Notes under the pieces: model-generated
What the model was told of the DNA's origin: nothing
Databases searched by the model: none
What the model saw: only the letters and a program-made list of their open reading frames with translations
Assembly (NCBI GenBank): GCA_036495715.1
Contig: DASXML010000061.1
Location: 73,929 to 137,928 of the forward strand
DNA: 64,000 nt
Direction of reading: 5' to 3'
Origin: Scandinavium sp036495715
Lineage (GTDB): Bacteria > Pseudomonadota > Gammaproteobacteria > Enterobacterales > Enterobacteriaceae
Translations under genes and position numbers: made by a program
In this document: one piece after another, positions 32,718-42,351 of the stretch
Layout: each line of letters starts with the position of its first letter
Numbering within the stretch: position 1 is the stretch's first letter

Positions 32718-34292
32718 ATGCAACGTCGTGAATTTATCAAATTAGCCACCGCAGTGGGTGTCGCCAGCGCATTACCGTTATGGAGTCGAAGTGTACTGGC
32801 CGCCGATCGCCCCGCGTTACCGATCCCCAATTTACTCACCGCCGATTCCCGCAGCCGCATCTCGCTGACGGTACAACGCGGCAAAACACAGTTTGGTCCG
32901 CATAACGCCACGACGTGGGGCTATAACGGCAACGTGTTAGGCCCGGCGCTGCAATTGCAACAGGGCAAAACAGTCACCGTCGATATCCACAATCAGCTGG
33001 CAGAAGAGACGACCCTGCACTGGCACGGGCTGGAAATTCCTGGTGAAGTGGACGGCGGCCCGCAGGGCGTTATCAAGCCGGGTGCGACGCGCACCGTGAC
33101 GTTTACCCCGACACAGCAGGCCGCGACCTGTTGGTTCCATCCGCATCAGCACGGCAAAACCGGGCATCAGGTGGCGATGGGCCTGGCGGGACTGGTGCTG
33201 ATTGAAGATCCGCACATTCACTCTCTGCTGCTGCCGAAACAGTGGGGCATCGACGATGTGCCAGTGATCATTCAGGACAAACGCTTCGGGGCTGACGGAG
33301 AGATTGATTATCAGCTCGATATCATGAGCGCAGCCGTGGGCTGGTTCGGCGATACGCTGCTGACCAACGGCGCGATTTACCCGCAGCATGCCGCGCCAAA
33401 AGGCTGGCTGCGCCTGCGCTTGTTGAACGGCTGTAACGCCCGTTCGATGAACCTGGCGACCAGCGATAACCGTCCACTGTATGTGATTGCCAGCGACGGC
33501 GGCCTGCTGCCGGAGCCCGTGAAAGTTTCTGAACTGCCGATGCTGATGGGTGAGCGCTTTGAAGTGCTGGTAGACACCAGTGACGGCAAACCTTTTGATC
33601 TGGTGATGCTGCCGGTGAACCAGATGGGGATGGCGATCGCGCCGTTCGACAAAGCGCATCCGGTCATGCGTATTCAGCCGCTGCCGATCCCAGCCTCTGC
33701 CAAACTGCCTGACGTGCTGGCGACACTGCCTGCGTTGCCGCCGCTCGATGGACTGACTCAGCGAAAATTCCAACTGTCGATGGATCCGATGCTCGACATG
33801 ATGGGTATGCAGGCGCTGATGAAAAAGTACGGCCAGCAGGCGATGGGCGGAATGGATCACGGTCAGATGATGGGCCACGGCGACATGAAAATGGACGGCA
33901 TGGATCATGGCAACATGGGCCAGATGAATCACGGCGGTAAAGGCTTTGATTTCCATAACGCCAACCGCATCAACGGTCAGGCCTTCGACATGAATAAGCC
34001 GATGTTTGCCGCCAGTCGTGGGCAGTTCGAACGCTGGACGATTTCAGGCGAGGGCGACATGATGCTGCACCCGTTCCACATTCACGGCACCCAATTCCGC
34101 ATTCTGTCGGAAAACGGCAAGCCGCCAGCGGCCCATCGTGCGGGCTGGAAAGATACGGTGCGAGTGGAAGGCGCGGTGAGCGAAGTGCTGGTGAAATTCG
34201 ACCATGAAGCATCGAAAGAGCATGCCTACATGGCGCATTGCCATCTGTTAGAGCATGAAGACACCGGCATGATGCTTGGATTTACGGTGTAA
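32718..34292 (+). CDS. cueO: Multicopper oxidase CueO
   Basis: Periplasmic cuprous oxidase for copper tolerance. It has 524 residues from the ATG at 32718 (GGGAGTGAAG upstream; E. coli 516). The Tat signal is MQRREFIKLA and following. Copper ligands are seen in TLHWHGLE, WFHPHQHG, HPFHIHG and the cysteine-containing HMAHCHLLEHEDTGM-type end (here AYMAHCHLLEHEDTGMM). A Met/His-rich insert (about 355-400, with MDHGQMMGHGDMKMDG) covers the copper site, as known for CueO. The CueR-type promoter upstream fits copper induction. Confidence 0.97.
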   Translation: MQRREFIKLATAVGVASALPLWSRSVLAADRPALPIPNLLTADSRSRISLTVQRGKTQFGPHNATTWGYNGNVLGPALQLQQGKTVTVDIHNQLAEETTLHWHGLEIPGEVDGGPQGVIKPGATRTVTFTPTQQAATCWFHPHQHGKTGHQVAMGLAGLVLIEDPHIHSLLLPKQWGIDDVPVIIQDKRFGADGEIDYQLDIMSAAVGWFGDTLLTNGAIYPQHAAPKGWLRLRLLNGCNARSMNLATSDNRPLYVIASDGGLLPEPVKVSELPMLMGERFEVLVDTSDGKPFDLVMLPVNQMGMAIAPFDKAHPVMRIQPLPIPASAKLPDVLATLPALPPLDGLTQRKFQLSMDPMLDMMGMQALMKKYGQQAMGGMDHGQMMGHGDMKMDGMDHGNMGQMNHGGKGFDFHNANRINGQAFDMNKPMFAASRGQFERWTISGEGDMMLHPFHIHGTQFRILSENGKPPAAHRAGWKDTVRVEGAVSEVLVKFDHEASKEHAYMAHCHLLEHEDTGMMLGFTV

Positions 34293-34296
34293 AAAA

Positions 34297-34373
34297 ATGC
34301 CCGGCGGCGGCTTTCGCCTTGCCAGGCCTACAGGTCGTGTAGGCCCGGTAAGCGTTAGCGCCACCGGGCATTC
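34297..34373. repeat. REP/BIME pair between cueO and gcd
   Basis: Two oppositely oriented REP units: ATGCCCGGCGGCGGCTTTCG...CCAGGCCTAC and GTAGGCCCGGTAAGCG...CCACCGGGCAT. They lie between convergent genes. Confidence 0.85.
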
Positions 34374-34383
34374 TATGGGTTAC

Positions 34384-36774
34384 TTACTTCGCGTCGTCCG
34401 GCAACGCGTAGGCCACAATGTAGTCGCCCATCTTCGTCCCAAACGAACCGTGACCGCCTGCTGAAATGACAACGTACTGCTTGCCATTCGCTTCATAGGT
34501 CATTGGCGTTGCCTGTCCACCGGCGGGCAGACGCCCTTCCCATAGCTTGTCACCGTTGGTCATGTTGTACGCGCGCAGATAGTTATCGGCGGTTGCTGCA
34601 ACAAACAGAACGTTACCGGCGGTGGAAATTGGGCCACCCAGCATTGGCATCCCCAGAGTGAACGGCAGTTTAAACGGCAGCGGGAACGGCAGGCTGTCCT
34701 GCGGAGTACCGATGCGTTTTTTCCATGCGATCTGGTTGGTTTTCAGATCCAGAGCAGAGATATAACCCCAGCCCGGCTGTTTACACGGCAGGCCAAACGG
34801 CGACAGGAACGGGTTCAGGGTCACGCCATACGGCACGCCGTACTGTGGCTGAATACCGGTTTCGGTGCCAGACCCTTTCGCATCTGTTGGTGGCTCCATC
34901 GGGTTGCCCGGACCGCGTGGCATCAGACGCGACACAAACGGCAGAGCAATTGGGTTAGCAATCGCCACCTGACGATTCGGGTCAACGGAAATACCACCCC
35001 ATTCGAACATCCCCAGGTTGCCCGGGAACACCAGCGTGCCTTGCTCAGATGGCGGTGTGAAGATGCCTTCATAGCGCAGCTTGTGGAACATCACACGGCA
35101 CACCAACTGGTCAAACATGGTCGCGCCCCACATATCCGCACCGCTCATGTCTTTCTTCGGACGGAAACTGAGGTCAGAGAACGGCTGAGTCGGGCTCAGA
35201 CGATCGCCTTTTGCGGGACCTTGCGGCACAGGTTTTTCGGGTGCCGGGACAACGAGCTGACCATTACGACGGTCGAGAACGAAGATGTTCCCGGTTTTCG
35301 CCGGTGCATAAACCACTGGAACGGTTTTCCCGCCGACGTTGATATCCGCAAGCGTAGGCTGTGAAGGCTGGTCCATATCCCACAGATCGTGGTGAACGGT
35401 CTGGTAGCTCCACGCCAGCTTACCGGTGGTCGCATTGAGCGCCACAATCGCGCTCGCGAAGCGTTCCTGCTCCGGTGTGCGGTTACCGCCCCAGATATCT
35501 GGCGTGGTAACACCCATTGGCAGATAAACCATGTCCAACTTAGCGTCATAGGCCGCTGGCGCCCAGGAGTTCGGCGAGTTCAGGGTGAACTTGTGTTCAT
35601 CGTCCGGGATAGCGTTAGGATCTTTCGCGCCCGGATCGAAGGCCCACAGCAGTTTACCTGTGTTGACGTCGAAACCACGAATCACACCAGACGCTTCACG
35701 CGTCGAGAAGTTATCGGTGACGGAACCGGCAATGACGATGACTTTATCGGTCACAATCGGCGGTGACGTCGGCTCGTACATGCCTGGCGTCGTCACCGGC
35801 TGGTTGGTTTGCAGGTTCAGTACGCCTTTGGTGCCGAAGGTTTCGCACAGTTTGCCGGTATCGGCATTCAGCGCAAACAGACGACCATCGTTCACCGGCA
35901 GCAAGATACGGCGTGGGCAGTCTGCAACCACATCCGCAGGCGCGCTATCGGCTTTCGCTTCGTGATAAGACACGCCGCGGCAGGTCACGTGCTGGAAGAA
36001 CGTATTGGTATTAAGCTGTGGGTCGAAGTGCCATTTCTCTTTACCCGTCGCGGCATCCAGCGCAAACACACGCTGATGTGCTGAGCAGAGATAAAGCATG
36101 TCGCCAACTTTGATTGGCGTCACTTCGTTGGTGATTTCACCCGGATCGTTCGGCTGCTTGAGATCGCCGGTACGGAAGACCCACGCTTCTTTCAACTGAT
36201 GAACGTTGTCGGCGTTGATCTGCTTGAGCGGCGACCAGCGCTGACCTTCCTGGTTACGGCCATACGCCGGCCAGTCCTGATCGGCGACCTGAGAAATCGG
36301 TGCCGCTGGCGTCACTTCCGTGCTCAGCGTGCCGTTGATTTCCTGCGGATCGTGGAAGCCCGCCCAGGTGAGAATACCCGCGGTGACCAGCAGAACCACC
36401 ACCAGCGCGGCGACTGCGCCCGCCGATGGCACAATCAGGCGACGCCAGACAAACGGCAAAATCAGCCAGATGCCGAAGAACACCAGAATGTCACTGCGCG
36501 GCGTCAGCGCCCAGAAGTCGAAGCCGACTTCCCAGACGCCCCAAATCATGGTCGCCAGCAGCACCAGCGCATACAGCCATAATGCAGAACGTTTACCTCG
36601 CCACAGCATCGCGGTGACGGCCAGCATCACCAGACCTGCGATAGGGTAATACCAGGAGCCGCCCAATGACACGAGCCAGACTCCGCCGATTAACAGATAC
36701 AGCCCGCAGAAGGCTGCAAACAGTGCCGTCAACTTCACAAGAAGTCCGCTCTGTTGTGTTTTTGTTTCCGCCAT
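34384..36774 (-). CDS. gcd: PQQ-dependent glucose dehydrogenase Gcd
   Basis: Membrane-bound quinoprotein that oxidises glucose to gluconolactone in the periplasm and feeds electrons to ubiquinone. From the ATG at 36774 it has 796 residues, exactly the E. coli length; the in-frame GTG at 36783 is not needed. Five N-terminal helices (about 1-140) precede the PQQ beta-propeller (DQDWPAYGRNQEGQRWSPL onwards). Typical quinoprotein text includes FDVNTGKLLWAFDPGA, and the C-terminal VISAGGHGSFGTKMGDYIVAYALP is conserved. No pqq synthesis genes are in this window. A perfect CRP site lies upstream. Confidence 0.96.
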   Translation of the reverse strand: MAETKTQQSGLLVKLTALFAAFCGLYLLIGGVWLVSLGGSWYYPIAGLVMLAVTAMLWRGKRSALWLYALVLLATMIWGVWEVGFDFWALTPRSDILVFFGIWLILPFVWRRLIVPSAGAVAALVVVLLVTAGILTWAGFHDPQEINGTLSTEVTPAAPISQVADQDWPAYGRNQEGQRWSPLKQINADNVHQLKEAWVFRTGDLKQPNDPGEITNEVTPIKVGDMLYLCSAHQRVFALDAATGKEKWHFDPQLNTNTFFQHVTCRGVSYHEAKADSAPADVVADCPRRILLPVNDGRLFALNADTGKLCETFGTKGVLNLQTNQPVTTPGMYEPTSPPIVTDKVIVIAGSVTDNFSTREASGVIRGFDVNTGKLLWAFDPGAKDPNAIPDDEHKFTLNSPNSWAPAAYDAKLDMVYLPMGVTTPDIWGGNRTPEQERFASAIVALNATTGKLAWSYQTVHHDLWDMDQPSQPTLADINVGGKTVPVVYAPAKTGNIFVLDRRNGQLVVPAPEKPVPQGPAKGDRLSPTQPFSDLSFRPKKDMSGADMWGATMFDQLVCRVMFHKLRYEGIFTPPSEQGTLVFPGNLGMFEWGGISVDPNRQVAIANPIALPFVSRLMPRGPGNPMEPPTDAKGSGTETGIQPQYGVPYGVTLNPFLSPFGLPCKQPGWGYISALDLKTNQIAWKKRIGTPQDSLPFPLPFKLPFTLGMPMLGGPISTAGNVLFVAATADNYLRAYNMTNGDKLWEGRLPAGGQATPMTYEANGKQYVVISAGGHGSFGTKMGDYIVAYALPDDAK

Positions 36775-36834
36775 AGAAAGCACACCTATAATTCGTTAAT
36801 TTTTTAGTAGCAATTAAGTATAGGATTTAACAAG

Positions 36835-36850
36835 TGTGATCGGAATCACA
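36835..36850. promoter_or_regulatory. CRP site between gcd and hpt
   Basis: TGTGATCGGAATCACA matches the CRP core TGTGA-N6-TCACA exactly. It lies 61 bp upstream of gcd and 131 bp upstream of hpt. gcd is known to be under cAMP-CRP control in E. coli. Confidence 0.88.
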
Positions 36851-36980
36851 AATTGAGCTTTCTTATCTCATACACCCGATAAATGTTTTTACTGGTATAC
36901 TGCATGGCTTGCCGATCAATGGCGTGTACGTGAGTGCATGCGGTTGATAGATTTATCTCTGAAATCAGATGGTTAGTTAT

Positions 36981-37517
36981 ATGAAACACACTGTTGAAGT
37001 GATGATCCCGGAAGCGGAGATCAAAGCACGTATCGCCGAATTAGGCCGTCAAATTACCGAACATTATCAGGACAGCGGCAGCGAAATGGTGCTGGTTGGC
37101 CTGCTGCGCGGCTCATTTATGTTTATGGCGGACCTGTGCCGTGAAGTGCACGTCTCCCACGAAGTCGATTTTATGACGGCTTCCAGCTACGGCAGCGGAA
37201 TGTCGACCACCCGTGATGTGAAAATCCTCAAAGACCTGGACGAAGACATTCGTGGTAAAGACGTGCTGATCGTCGAAGACATTATCGACTCCGGCAATAC
37301 GTTGTCGAAAGTGCGCGAAATCCTCAGCCTGCGTGGGCCGAAATCCCTGGCAATTTGTACTCTGCTCGATAAACCGACCCGCCGTGAAGTGGACGTACCG
37401 GTCGAGTTCGTTGGCTTCTCGATTCCTGATGAATTTGTTGTCGGCTATGGCATTGATTACGCGCAGCGTTATCGCCATCTGCCGTATGTCGGGAAAGTGG
37501 TATTGTTGGACGAGTAA
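36981..37517 (+). CDS. hpt: Hypoxanthine phosphoribosyltransferase Hpt
   Basis: Purine salvage enzyme converting hypoxanthine (and less well guanine) with PRPP to IMP. It has 178 residues from the ATG at 36981, the E. coli length. The PRPP-binding motif is VLIVEDIIDSGNTL (about 93-106); the purine-binding C-terminus has VGYGIDYAQRYRHLPYVGK. It is transcribed divergently from gcd. Confidence 0.97.
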   Translation: MKHTVEVMIPEAEIKARIAELGRQITEHYQDSGSEMVLVGLLRGSFMFMADLCREVHVSHEVDFMTASSYGSGMSTTRDVKILKDLDEDIRGKDVLIVEDIIDSGNTLSKVREILSLRGPKSLAICTLLDKPTRREVDVPVEFVGFSIPDEFVVGYGIDYAQRYRHLPYVGKVVLLDE

Positions 37518-37525
37518 AGGATAAG

Positions 37526-37610
37526 TTGCCCGGTGGCGCTGGCGCTTACCGGGCCTACGGAGCATTCCGTTGTAGGCCGGGTAAGGCGAAGCCGTCACCC
37601 GGCTTTTTTG
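37526..37610. repeat. REP/BIME pair between hpt and can
   Basis: Two inverted REP units: GTTGCCCGGTGGCGCTGGCG...TTACCGGGCCTACGG and TTGTAGGCCGGGTAAGGCG...GTCACCCGGC, followed by TTTTTTG. They lie between convergent genes, and the second with its T run could also terminate hpt. Confidence 0.88.
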
Positions 37611-37615
37611 CAGAT

Positions 37616-38278
37616 TTATTTGTGGTTAATGTGGCGAGTATGCAGATTGGACAACGCTTTACGGTAGCCCTGTTCCAGGCTTTCGCGGTTGGTCGCCGTG
37701 ACATCAAGGTCGCGCAACAGGCCATCGTGAATACCGTAGGCCAGGCCGTGGATGGTCACTTTCTGCCCACGTTGCCAGGCTGAACGCATAATCGTCGAGT
37801 GACCGAGGTTGTACACCTGTTCCATCACGTTCAGCTCACACAGGGTATCCATGCGACGTTCCTGCGGCATCTCGCCGAGCAGTGAACTGTGCTTGTACCA
37901 GATGTCGCGAATGTGCAGCAGCCAGTTGTCAATCAGACCCAATTCAGGGTTCTCAACCGCCGCTTGCACGCCACCACAACCATAGTGACCACAAATGATG
38001 ATGTGTTCGACTTCCAGCACATCTACCGCATACTGAACGACAGACAGGCAGTTTAAATCGGTGTGAATCACCAGGTTGGCTACGTTACGGTGAACAAACA
38101 GTTCGCCCGGCTCCAGACCGGTCAGACGTTCAGCGGGAACGCGACTGTCGGAGCATCCAATCCATAGAAAGCGCGGTTTTTGCGCCTGTGCCAGTTTCTG
38201 AAAAAAACCGGGATCCTCTTCCACCAGCATTTTTGACCATAGTGCATTGTTGCTGATGAGTGTATCTATGTCGTTCAT
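37616..38278 (-). CDS. can: Beta-class carbonic anhydrase Can
   Basis: Zinc enzyme interconverting CO2 and bicarbonate, needed for growth in air. The 220 residues match E. coli Can in length and in the opening (M-DIDTLISNNALWSKML). Zinc ligands and the catalytic dyad are in WIGCSDSRVPAERL (Cys42, Asp44) and ICGHYGCGG (His98, Cys101). The upstream in-frame extension to 38392 is not used. It is divergent from yadG. Confidence 0.97.
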   Translation of the reverse strand: MNDIDTLISNNALWSKMLVEEDPGFFQKLAQAQKPRFLWIGCSDSRVPAERLTGLEPGELFVHRNVANLVIHTDLNCLSVVQYAVDVLEVEHIIICGHYGCGGVQAAVENPELGLIDNWLLHIRDIWYKHSSLLGEMPQERRMDTLCELNVMEQVYNLGHSTIMRSAWQRGQKVTIHGLAYGIHDGLLRDLDVTATNRESLEQGYRKALSNLHTRHINHK

Positions 38279-38384
38279 GGAAGTTAATGACCTGTAACCA
38301 AGTAAGTGCGTTGCGCTAATATAGGTCAACTCGGCTTTATTTAAAACCACACATCGATTGCAAGCTTTTAAAAAGAGAAAATGA

Positions 38385-39311
38385 ATGACCATTGCACTTG
38401 AATTGAAACAGCTTAAAAAAACCTATCCGGGCGGCGTTCAGGCGCTGCGGGGGATCGACCTGAAGGTCGAAGCAGGGGACTTTTATGCGCTGCTCGGACC
38501 CAACGGTGCGGGGAAATCCACGACTATCGGGATTATCAGCTCGCTGGTGAACAAAACCTCCGGCCAGGTAAACGTGTTCGGTTACGATCTCGCAAAAGAC
38601 GTGGTCAATGCCAAGCGCCAACTCGGGCTGGTGCCGCAGGAATTCAATTTCAACCCGTTCGAGACCGTACAGCAAATCGTCGTTAACCAGGCCGGTTACT
38701 ACGGCGTTGAGCGCAAAGAGGCGATTGAACGTAGCGAAAAGTACCTGAAACAGCTCGATTTATGGGAAAAACGCAATGAACGTGCGCGGATGTTGTCCGG
38801 TGGTATGAAGCGCCGTCTGATGATTGCCCGCGCGCTGATGCATGAGCCGAAACTGCTGATTCTGGATGAACCGACGGCGGGCGTGGATATCGAACTCCGG
38901 CGTTCAATGTGGGGCTTCCTGAAAGATCTCAATGACAAAGGCACCACCATCATTCTGACCACTCACTATCTGGAAGAAGCCGAAATGCTGTGCCGCAACA
39001 TCGGCATCATTCAGCACGGTGAACTGGTGGAAAACACGTCGATGAAAAACCTGCTGTCGAAGCTGAAATCGGAAACCTTCATTCTCGATTTGGCGGCCAA
39101 AAGCCCACTGCCAAAATTGGATGGCTACCAGTACCGTCTGGTAGACACGTCAACGCTTGAAGTGGAAGTGCTGCGTGAGCAGGGAATTAACAGCGTGTTT
39201 GCTCAGTTAAGCGAGCAGGGCGTGCAGGTATTGAGTATGCGTAACAAGGCTAACCGTCTGGAAGAGCTGTTCGTCACGCTGGTTCATAGTAAGTCAGGAG
39301 AACAGGCATGA
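38385..39311 (+). CDS. yadG: ABC exporter ATPase YadG
   Basis: Cytoplasmic ATPase of a two-gene ABC-2 type exporter with YadH; the substrate is not known. It has 308 residues as in E. coli, with Walker A GPNGAGKSTT (about 38-47), signature LSGGMKRRL and Walker B LLILDEPTAGVD, plus the DrrA-type C-terminal extension. The stop overlaps the yadH start by four bases. Confidence 0.95.
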   Translation: MTIALELKQLKKTYPGGVQALRGIDLKVEAGDFYALLGPNGAGKSTTIGIISSLVNKTSGQVNVFGYDLAKDVVNAKRQLGLVPQEFNFNPFETVQQIVVNQAGYYGVERKEAIERSEKYLKQLDLWEKRNERARMLSGGMKRRLMIARALMHEPKLLILDEPTAGVDIELRRSMWGFLKDLNDKGTTIILTTHYLEEAEMLCRNIGIIQHGELVENTSMKNLLSKLKSETFILDLAAKSPLPKLDGYQYRLVDTSTLEVEVLREQGINSVFAQLSEQGVQVLSMRNKANRLEELFVTLVHSKSGEQA

Positions 39312-40078
39312 TGCAGCTGTATTGGGTAGCGCTCAAAAGTATCTGGGCTAAAGAAATCAACCGCTTTATGCGGATCTGGATCCAGACCCTGGTTCCGCCG
39401 GTCATCACCATGACCTTGTATTTCATCATCTTCGGTAATCTGATTGGTTCACGGATTGGCGACATGCATGGCTTCACCTACATGCAGTTCATCGTGCCGG
39501 GCCTGATCATGATGGCGGTGATCACCAACGCCTATGCCAACGTGGCGTCGTCGTTCTTTAGCGCCAAATTCCAGCGCAACATTGAAGAACTGCTGGTCGC
39601 GCCAGTGCCAACGCACGTGGTCATCGCCGGTTATATCGGCGGCGGCGTGGCGCGCGGGCTGTGCGTGGGCGTGCTGGTAACGGCGATTTCGCTGTTCTTC
39701 GTGCCGTTCCAGGTTCACTCGTGGCTGTTTGTGGGTCTGACGCTGTTGCTGACGGCGATTTTGTTCTCACTGGCGGGCCTGTTGAACGCGGTGTTCGCCA
39801 AAACGTTTGACGACATCAGCCTGATCCCGACCTTCGTGCTGACGCCGCTGACCTATCTCGGCGGGGTGTTCTATTCGTTGACGCTGCTGCCGCCGTTCTG
39901 GCAGGCGCTGTCGCATCTGAACCCAATTGTTTACATGATCAGCGGTTTCCGCTTCGGCTTCCTCGGTATCAGCGATGTGCCGTTGTTCACCACCGTGGGC
40001 GTTTTAGTCGTGTTTATCATCGCGTTTTACGCGCTGTGCTGGTATCTCATCCAGCGTGGGCGCGGGCTGCGTAGCTAA
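39308..40078 (+). CDS. yadH: ABC-2 type permease YadH
   Basis: Six-helix inner-membrane partner of YadG, 256 residues, the E. coli length. The ABC-2 signature region reads FQRNIEELLVAPVPTHVVIAGYI (about 87-109), and a second conserved stretch FDDISLIPTFVLTPLTYLGGVFYS lies near residue 165. AGGAGAACAGGC precedes the ATG. Confidence 0.95.
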   Translation: MMQLYWVALKSIWAKEINRFMRIWIQTLVPPVITMTLYFIIFGNLIGSRIGDMHGFTYMQFIVPGLIMMAVITNAYANVASSFFSAKFQRNIEELLVAPVPTHVVIAGYIGGGVARGLCVGVLVTAISLFFVPFQVHSWLFVGLTLLLTAILFSLAGLLNAVFAKTFDDISLIPTFVLTPLTYLGGVFYSLTLLPPFWQALSHLNPIVYMISGFRFGFLGISDVPLFTTVGVLVVFIIAFYALCWYLIQRGRGLRS

Positions 40079-40088
40079 TTGCGCTTCT

Positions 40089-40113
40089 GGCCGGGCAACA
40101 CCTGTTTGCCCGG
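40089..40113 (+). terminator. Hairpin after yadGH
   Basis: GCCGGGCAAACAGGTGTTGCCCGGC-type inverted repeat (as read on the plus strand, GCCGGGCAA-CACCTGT-TTGCCCGGC) directly after yadH. It resembles a REP unit; no clear T tract follows, so termination is uncertain. Confidence 0.55.
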
Positions 40114-40190
40114 CTAACCAAACCTTGATCGAAAGCACCCCTCCTCAACCTTCACTCCGCTAAACTACTTGCCTGCTAAGGAGCTGGACT

Positions 40191-40631
40191 ATGTTGGGTT
40201 GGGTGATTACCTGTCATGATGATCGGGCGCAGACGCTACTGGATCGACTGGAAAAGCAATTTGGGCCGTTGCCACAGTGCCGGGCGGTCAGTTTCTGGCG
40301 TGGACTCAGTACCAATATGCTTAGCCGCATGATGTGCGATGCGCTGCATCAAACCGATTCCGGTGAGGGCGTTATTTTTCTGACCGACAGCGCGGGAGAT
40401 GCGCCGTACCGTGTCGCTGCCTTGTTGAGCCATAAACATTCCCATTGTGAAGTGATCTCCGGCATCAGTTACCCGCTTATCGAAACGATGTTGCCGCTGC
40501 GAAACACGCTCAGCAGCGAGGCGTTTCGCGAAACCATCGTTGAGCGCGGTTTTCCCGACGCCAGCAGCCTGTGGCACCAGCAGCAAAAAAATCCCCCTTT
40601 CGTTCTCCTGCATGACCTGTATGCGAATTAG
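40191..40631 (+). CDS. yadI: PTS EIIA-like protein YadI
   Basis: A 146-residue mannose-family EIIA-like protein. The likely phosphorylated histidine is His9 in MLGWVITCHDDRAQ. Further family text includes GEGVIFLTDSAGDAPYR. No EIIB, EIIC or EIID partner is nearby, so it may be regulatory or an orphan, as in E. coli. Confidence 0.9.
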   Translation: MLGWVITCHDDRAQTLLDRLEKQFGPLPQCRAVSFWRGLSTNMLSRMMCDALHQTDSGEGVIFLTDSAGDAPYRVAALLSHKHSHCEVISGISYPLIETMLPLRNTLSSEAFRETIVERGFPDASSLWHQQQKNPPFVLLHDLYAN

Positions 40632-40693
40632 CCGTTGGTATTAACGCGGCTTTTGTTACACTAATGACTGACTTATCGCACCGGTTAGAGCGC

Positions 40694-41941
40694 ATGCTGA
40701 TTCGCGTTATATTTTCCTTTCTGATCCTTCTTTCTGGCATGGCTTCTGCCAGTTTGCTGAGCCAGCACGGGCAGCCCGCCCGCTATATGCAAACGACGGA
40801 GGACGCGGTTATTTGGGCGCAGGTCGGCAACGATGTTGTCACCGTGGGCAATATCAGTGCAGGACAAATTCTTGCCGTCGTGCCGACCACCGCCGATTAC
40901 TACGAATTTAGCTTTGGCTTTGGTACGGGGTTCATCGATAAAGGGCATCTTGAGCCGGTGCAAGGCAATCAGCGAGTAGAAGACAGTCTCGGCGACCTGA
41001 ATAAACCGCTCAGCAATCAGAATCTCATCACCTGGCGTGACACCCCGGTGTATAACGCGCCCAACGTGAGCGGTGCGCCGTTTGGCGTGCTGGCGGATAA
41101 CCTGCGTTATCCGATCATCGCCAAACTGAAAGACCGATTGAACCAGACCTGGTATCAGATCCGCATCGGCAACCGGCTGGCGTGGGTAAGCAGCCTGGAC
41201 GCGCAACAGGACAGCGGCATTCCGTTGCTGACTTATCACCATATTTTGCGCGACGAAGAAAACACCCGTTTCCGCCATACGTCGACCACCACTTCGGTGC
41301 GTGCCTTCAGCAACCAAATGACCTGGCTGCGCGATCAGGGTTACACCACGCTGACGATGTATCAGTTGGAAGGCTATATTCGCAATAAAATGAATTTGCC
41401 TGCGCGTGCGGTGGTGATCACCTTCGACGACGGGCTGAAATCCGTAGACAGGTACGCTTATCCGGTGCTGAAAGAGTACGGCTTCAAAGCGACGGCGTTT
41501 ATTATTTCATCCCGCATTAAAGGGCATCCGCAGAAGTGGGACCCGAAATCGCTACAGTTTATGAGCGTTTCTGAATTGAAACAGATTCAGGACGTGTTTG
41601 ATATTCAGTCCCATACACATTTCCTGCACCGCGTGGACGCCAATCGTCAGCCTATTCTGCTGAGCCGCAGCTACCATAATATTCTGTTTGATTTTGAGCG
41701 TTCACGCCGCGCCCTGAGCCAGTTCAATCCGCATGTGCTGTATCTGTCGTATCCGTTTGGCGGTTACAACACCACGGCGGTGCAGGCGGCGAATGACGCC
41801 GGTTTTCATATGGCGGTGACGACGGTGAAGGGGAAGGTGAAGCCGGGTGATAATCCGTTCTTACTGAAACGTTTGTATATTTTAAGAACGGATTCGTTAG
41901 AGACGATGTCGCGGCTGATCAGCAACCAGCCGCAGGGGTAG
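40694..41941 (+). CDS. yadE: Polysaccharide deacetylase family protein YadE
   Basis: Exported carbohydrate-esterase-4 type protein. The ATG at 40694 gives 415 residues with a good signal peptide (LIRVIFSFLILLSGMASA); an in-frame ATG at 40664 adds ten residues and cannot be excluded. The N-terminal part (about 20-185) looks SH3-like. The deacetylase domain has ITFDDG (metal-binding Asp), SHTH (metal-binding His pair) and LSYPFGG. The natural substrate is unknown. It is convergent with panD, with only three bases between the stops. Confidence 0.9.
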   Translation: MLIRVIFSFLILLSGMASASLLSQHGQPARYMQTTEDAVIWAQVGNDVVTVGNISAGQILAVVPTTADYYEFSFGFGTGFIDKGHLEPVQGNQRVEDSLGDLNKPLSNQNLITWRDTPVYNAPNVSGAPFGVLADNLRYPIIAKLKDRLNQTWYQIRIGNRLAWVSSLDAQQDSGIPLLTYHHILRDEENTRFRHTSTTTSVRAFSNQMTWLRDQGYTTLTMYQLEGYIRNKMNLPARAVVITFDDGLKSVDRYAYPVLKEYGFKATAFIISSRIKGHPQKWDPKSLQFMSVSELKQIQDVFDIQSHTHFLHRVDANRQPILLSRSYHNILFDFERSRRALSQFNPHVLYLSYPFGGYNTTAVQAANDAGFHMAVTTVKGKVKPGDNPFLLKRLYILRTDSLETMSRLISNQPQG

Positions 41942-41944
41942 GTT

Positions 41945-42325
41945 TTACGCCACCTGTACCGGAATGGCTTTCGCGGTACGCTTCATTTCGTTGTCGCCTT
42001 CAAAGTAGGCCACGTTTGGACGCCAACTGCGTGCTTCTGCGTCAGACATGGTCACAAAGCTTGCGATAATCACGATGTCGCCGACGCTGGCGCAGTGAGC
42101 CGCCGCACCGTTCACGGAAATGATTTTAGAGCCGCGCTCTGCGGCAATCGCATAGGTCGAGAAGCGTTTGCCGTTGGTCACATTCCAGATATCAATGGCT
42201 TCGTTTTCAAGGATACCGGCGGCGTCGAGGAAATCCTGGTCGATGGCGCAAGAGCCTTCATAATGCAGGTCCGCCTGAGTGACTTTTACGCGGTGGAGCT
42301 TGCCCTGCAGCATAGTGCGAATCAT
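41945..42325 (-). CDS. panD: Aspartate 1-decarboxylase PanD
   Basis: Makes beta-alanine for pantothenate. The 126-residue proenzyme self-cleaves between Gly24 and Ser25 in LHYEGSCAID, leaving a pyruvoyl group on Ser25. It is 185 bp downstream of panC. In E. coli an unrelated gene (rpnC/yadD) lies between panD and panC; here there is only a REP cluster. Confidence 0.97.
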   Translation of the reverse strand: MIRTMLQGKLHRVKVTQADLHYEGSCAIDQDFLDAAGILENEAIDIWNVTNGKRFSTYAIAAERGSKIISVNGAAAHCASVGDIVIIASFVTMSDAEARSWRPNVAYFEGDNEMKRTAKAIPVQVA

Positions 42326-42351
42326 AACTTTACCTTTACCTTCACGGAACT

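Noticed and set aside
32937..33956. 339-codon open frame opposite cueO
   Set aside because: Antisense shadow; its His-rich look comes from the Met/His-coding strand of cueO.
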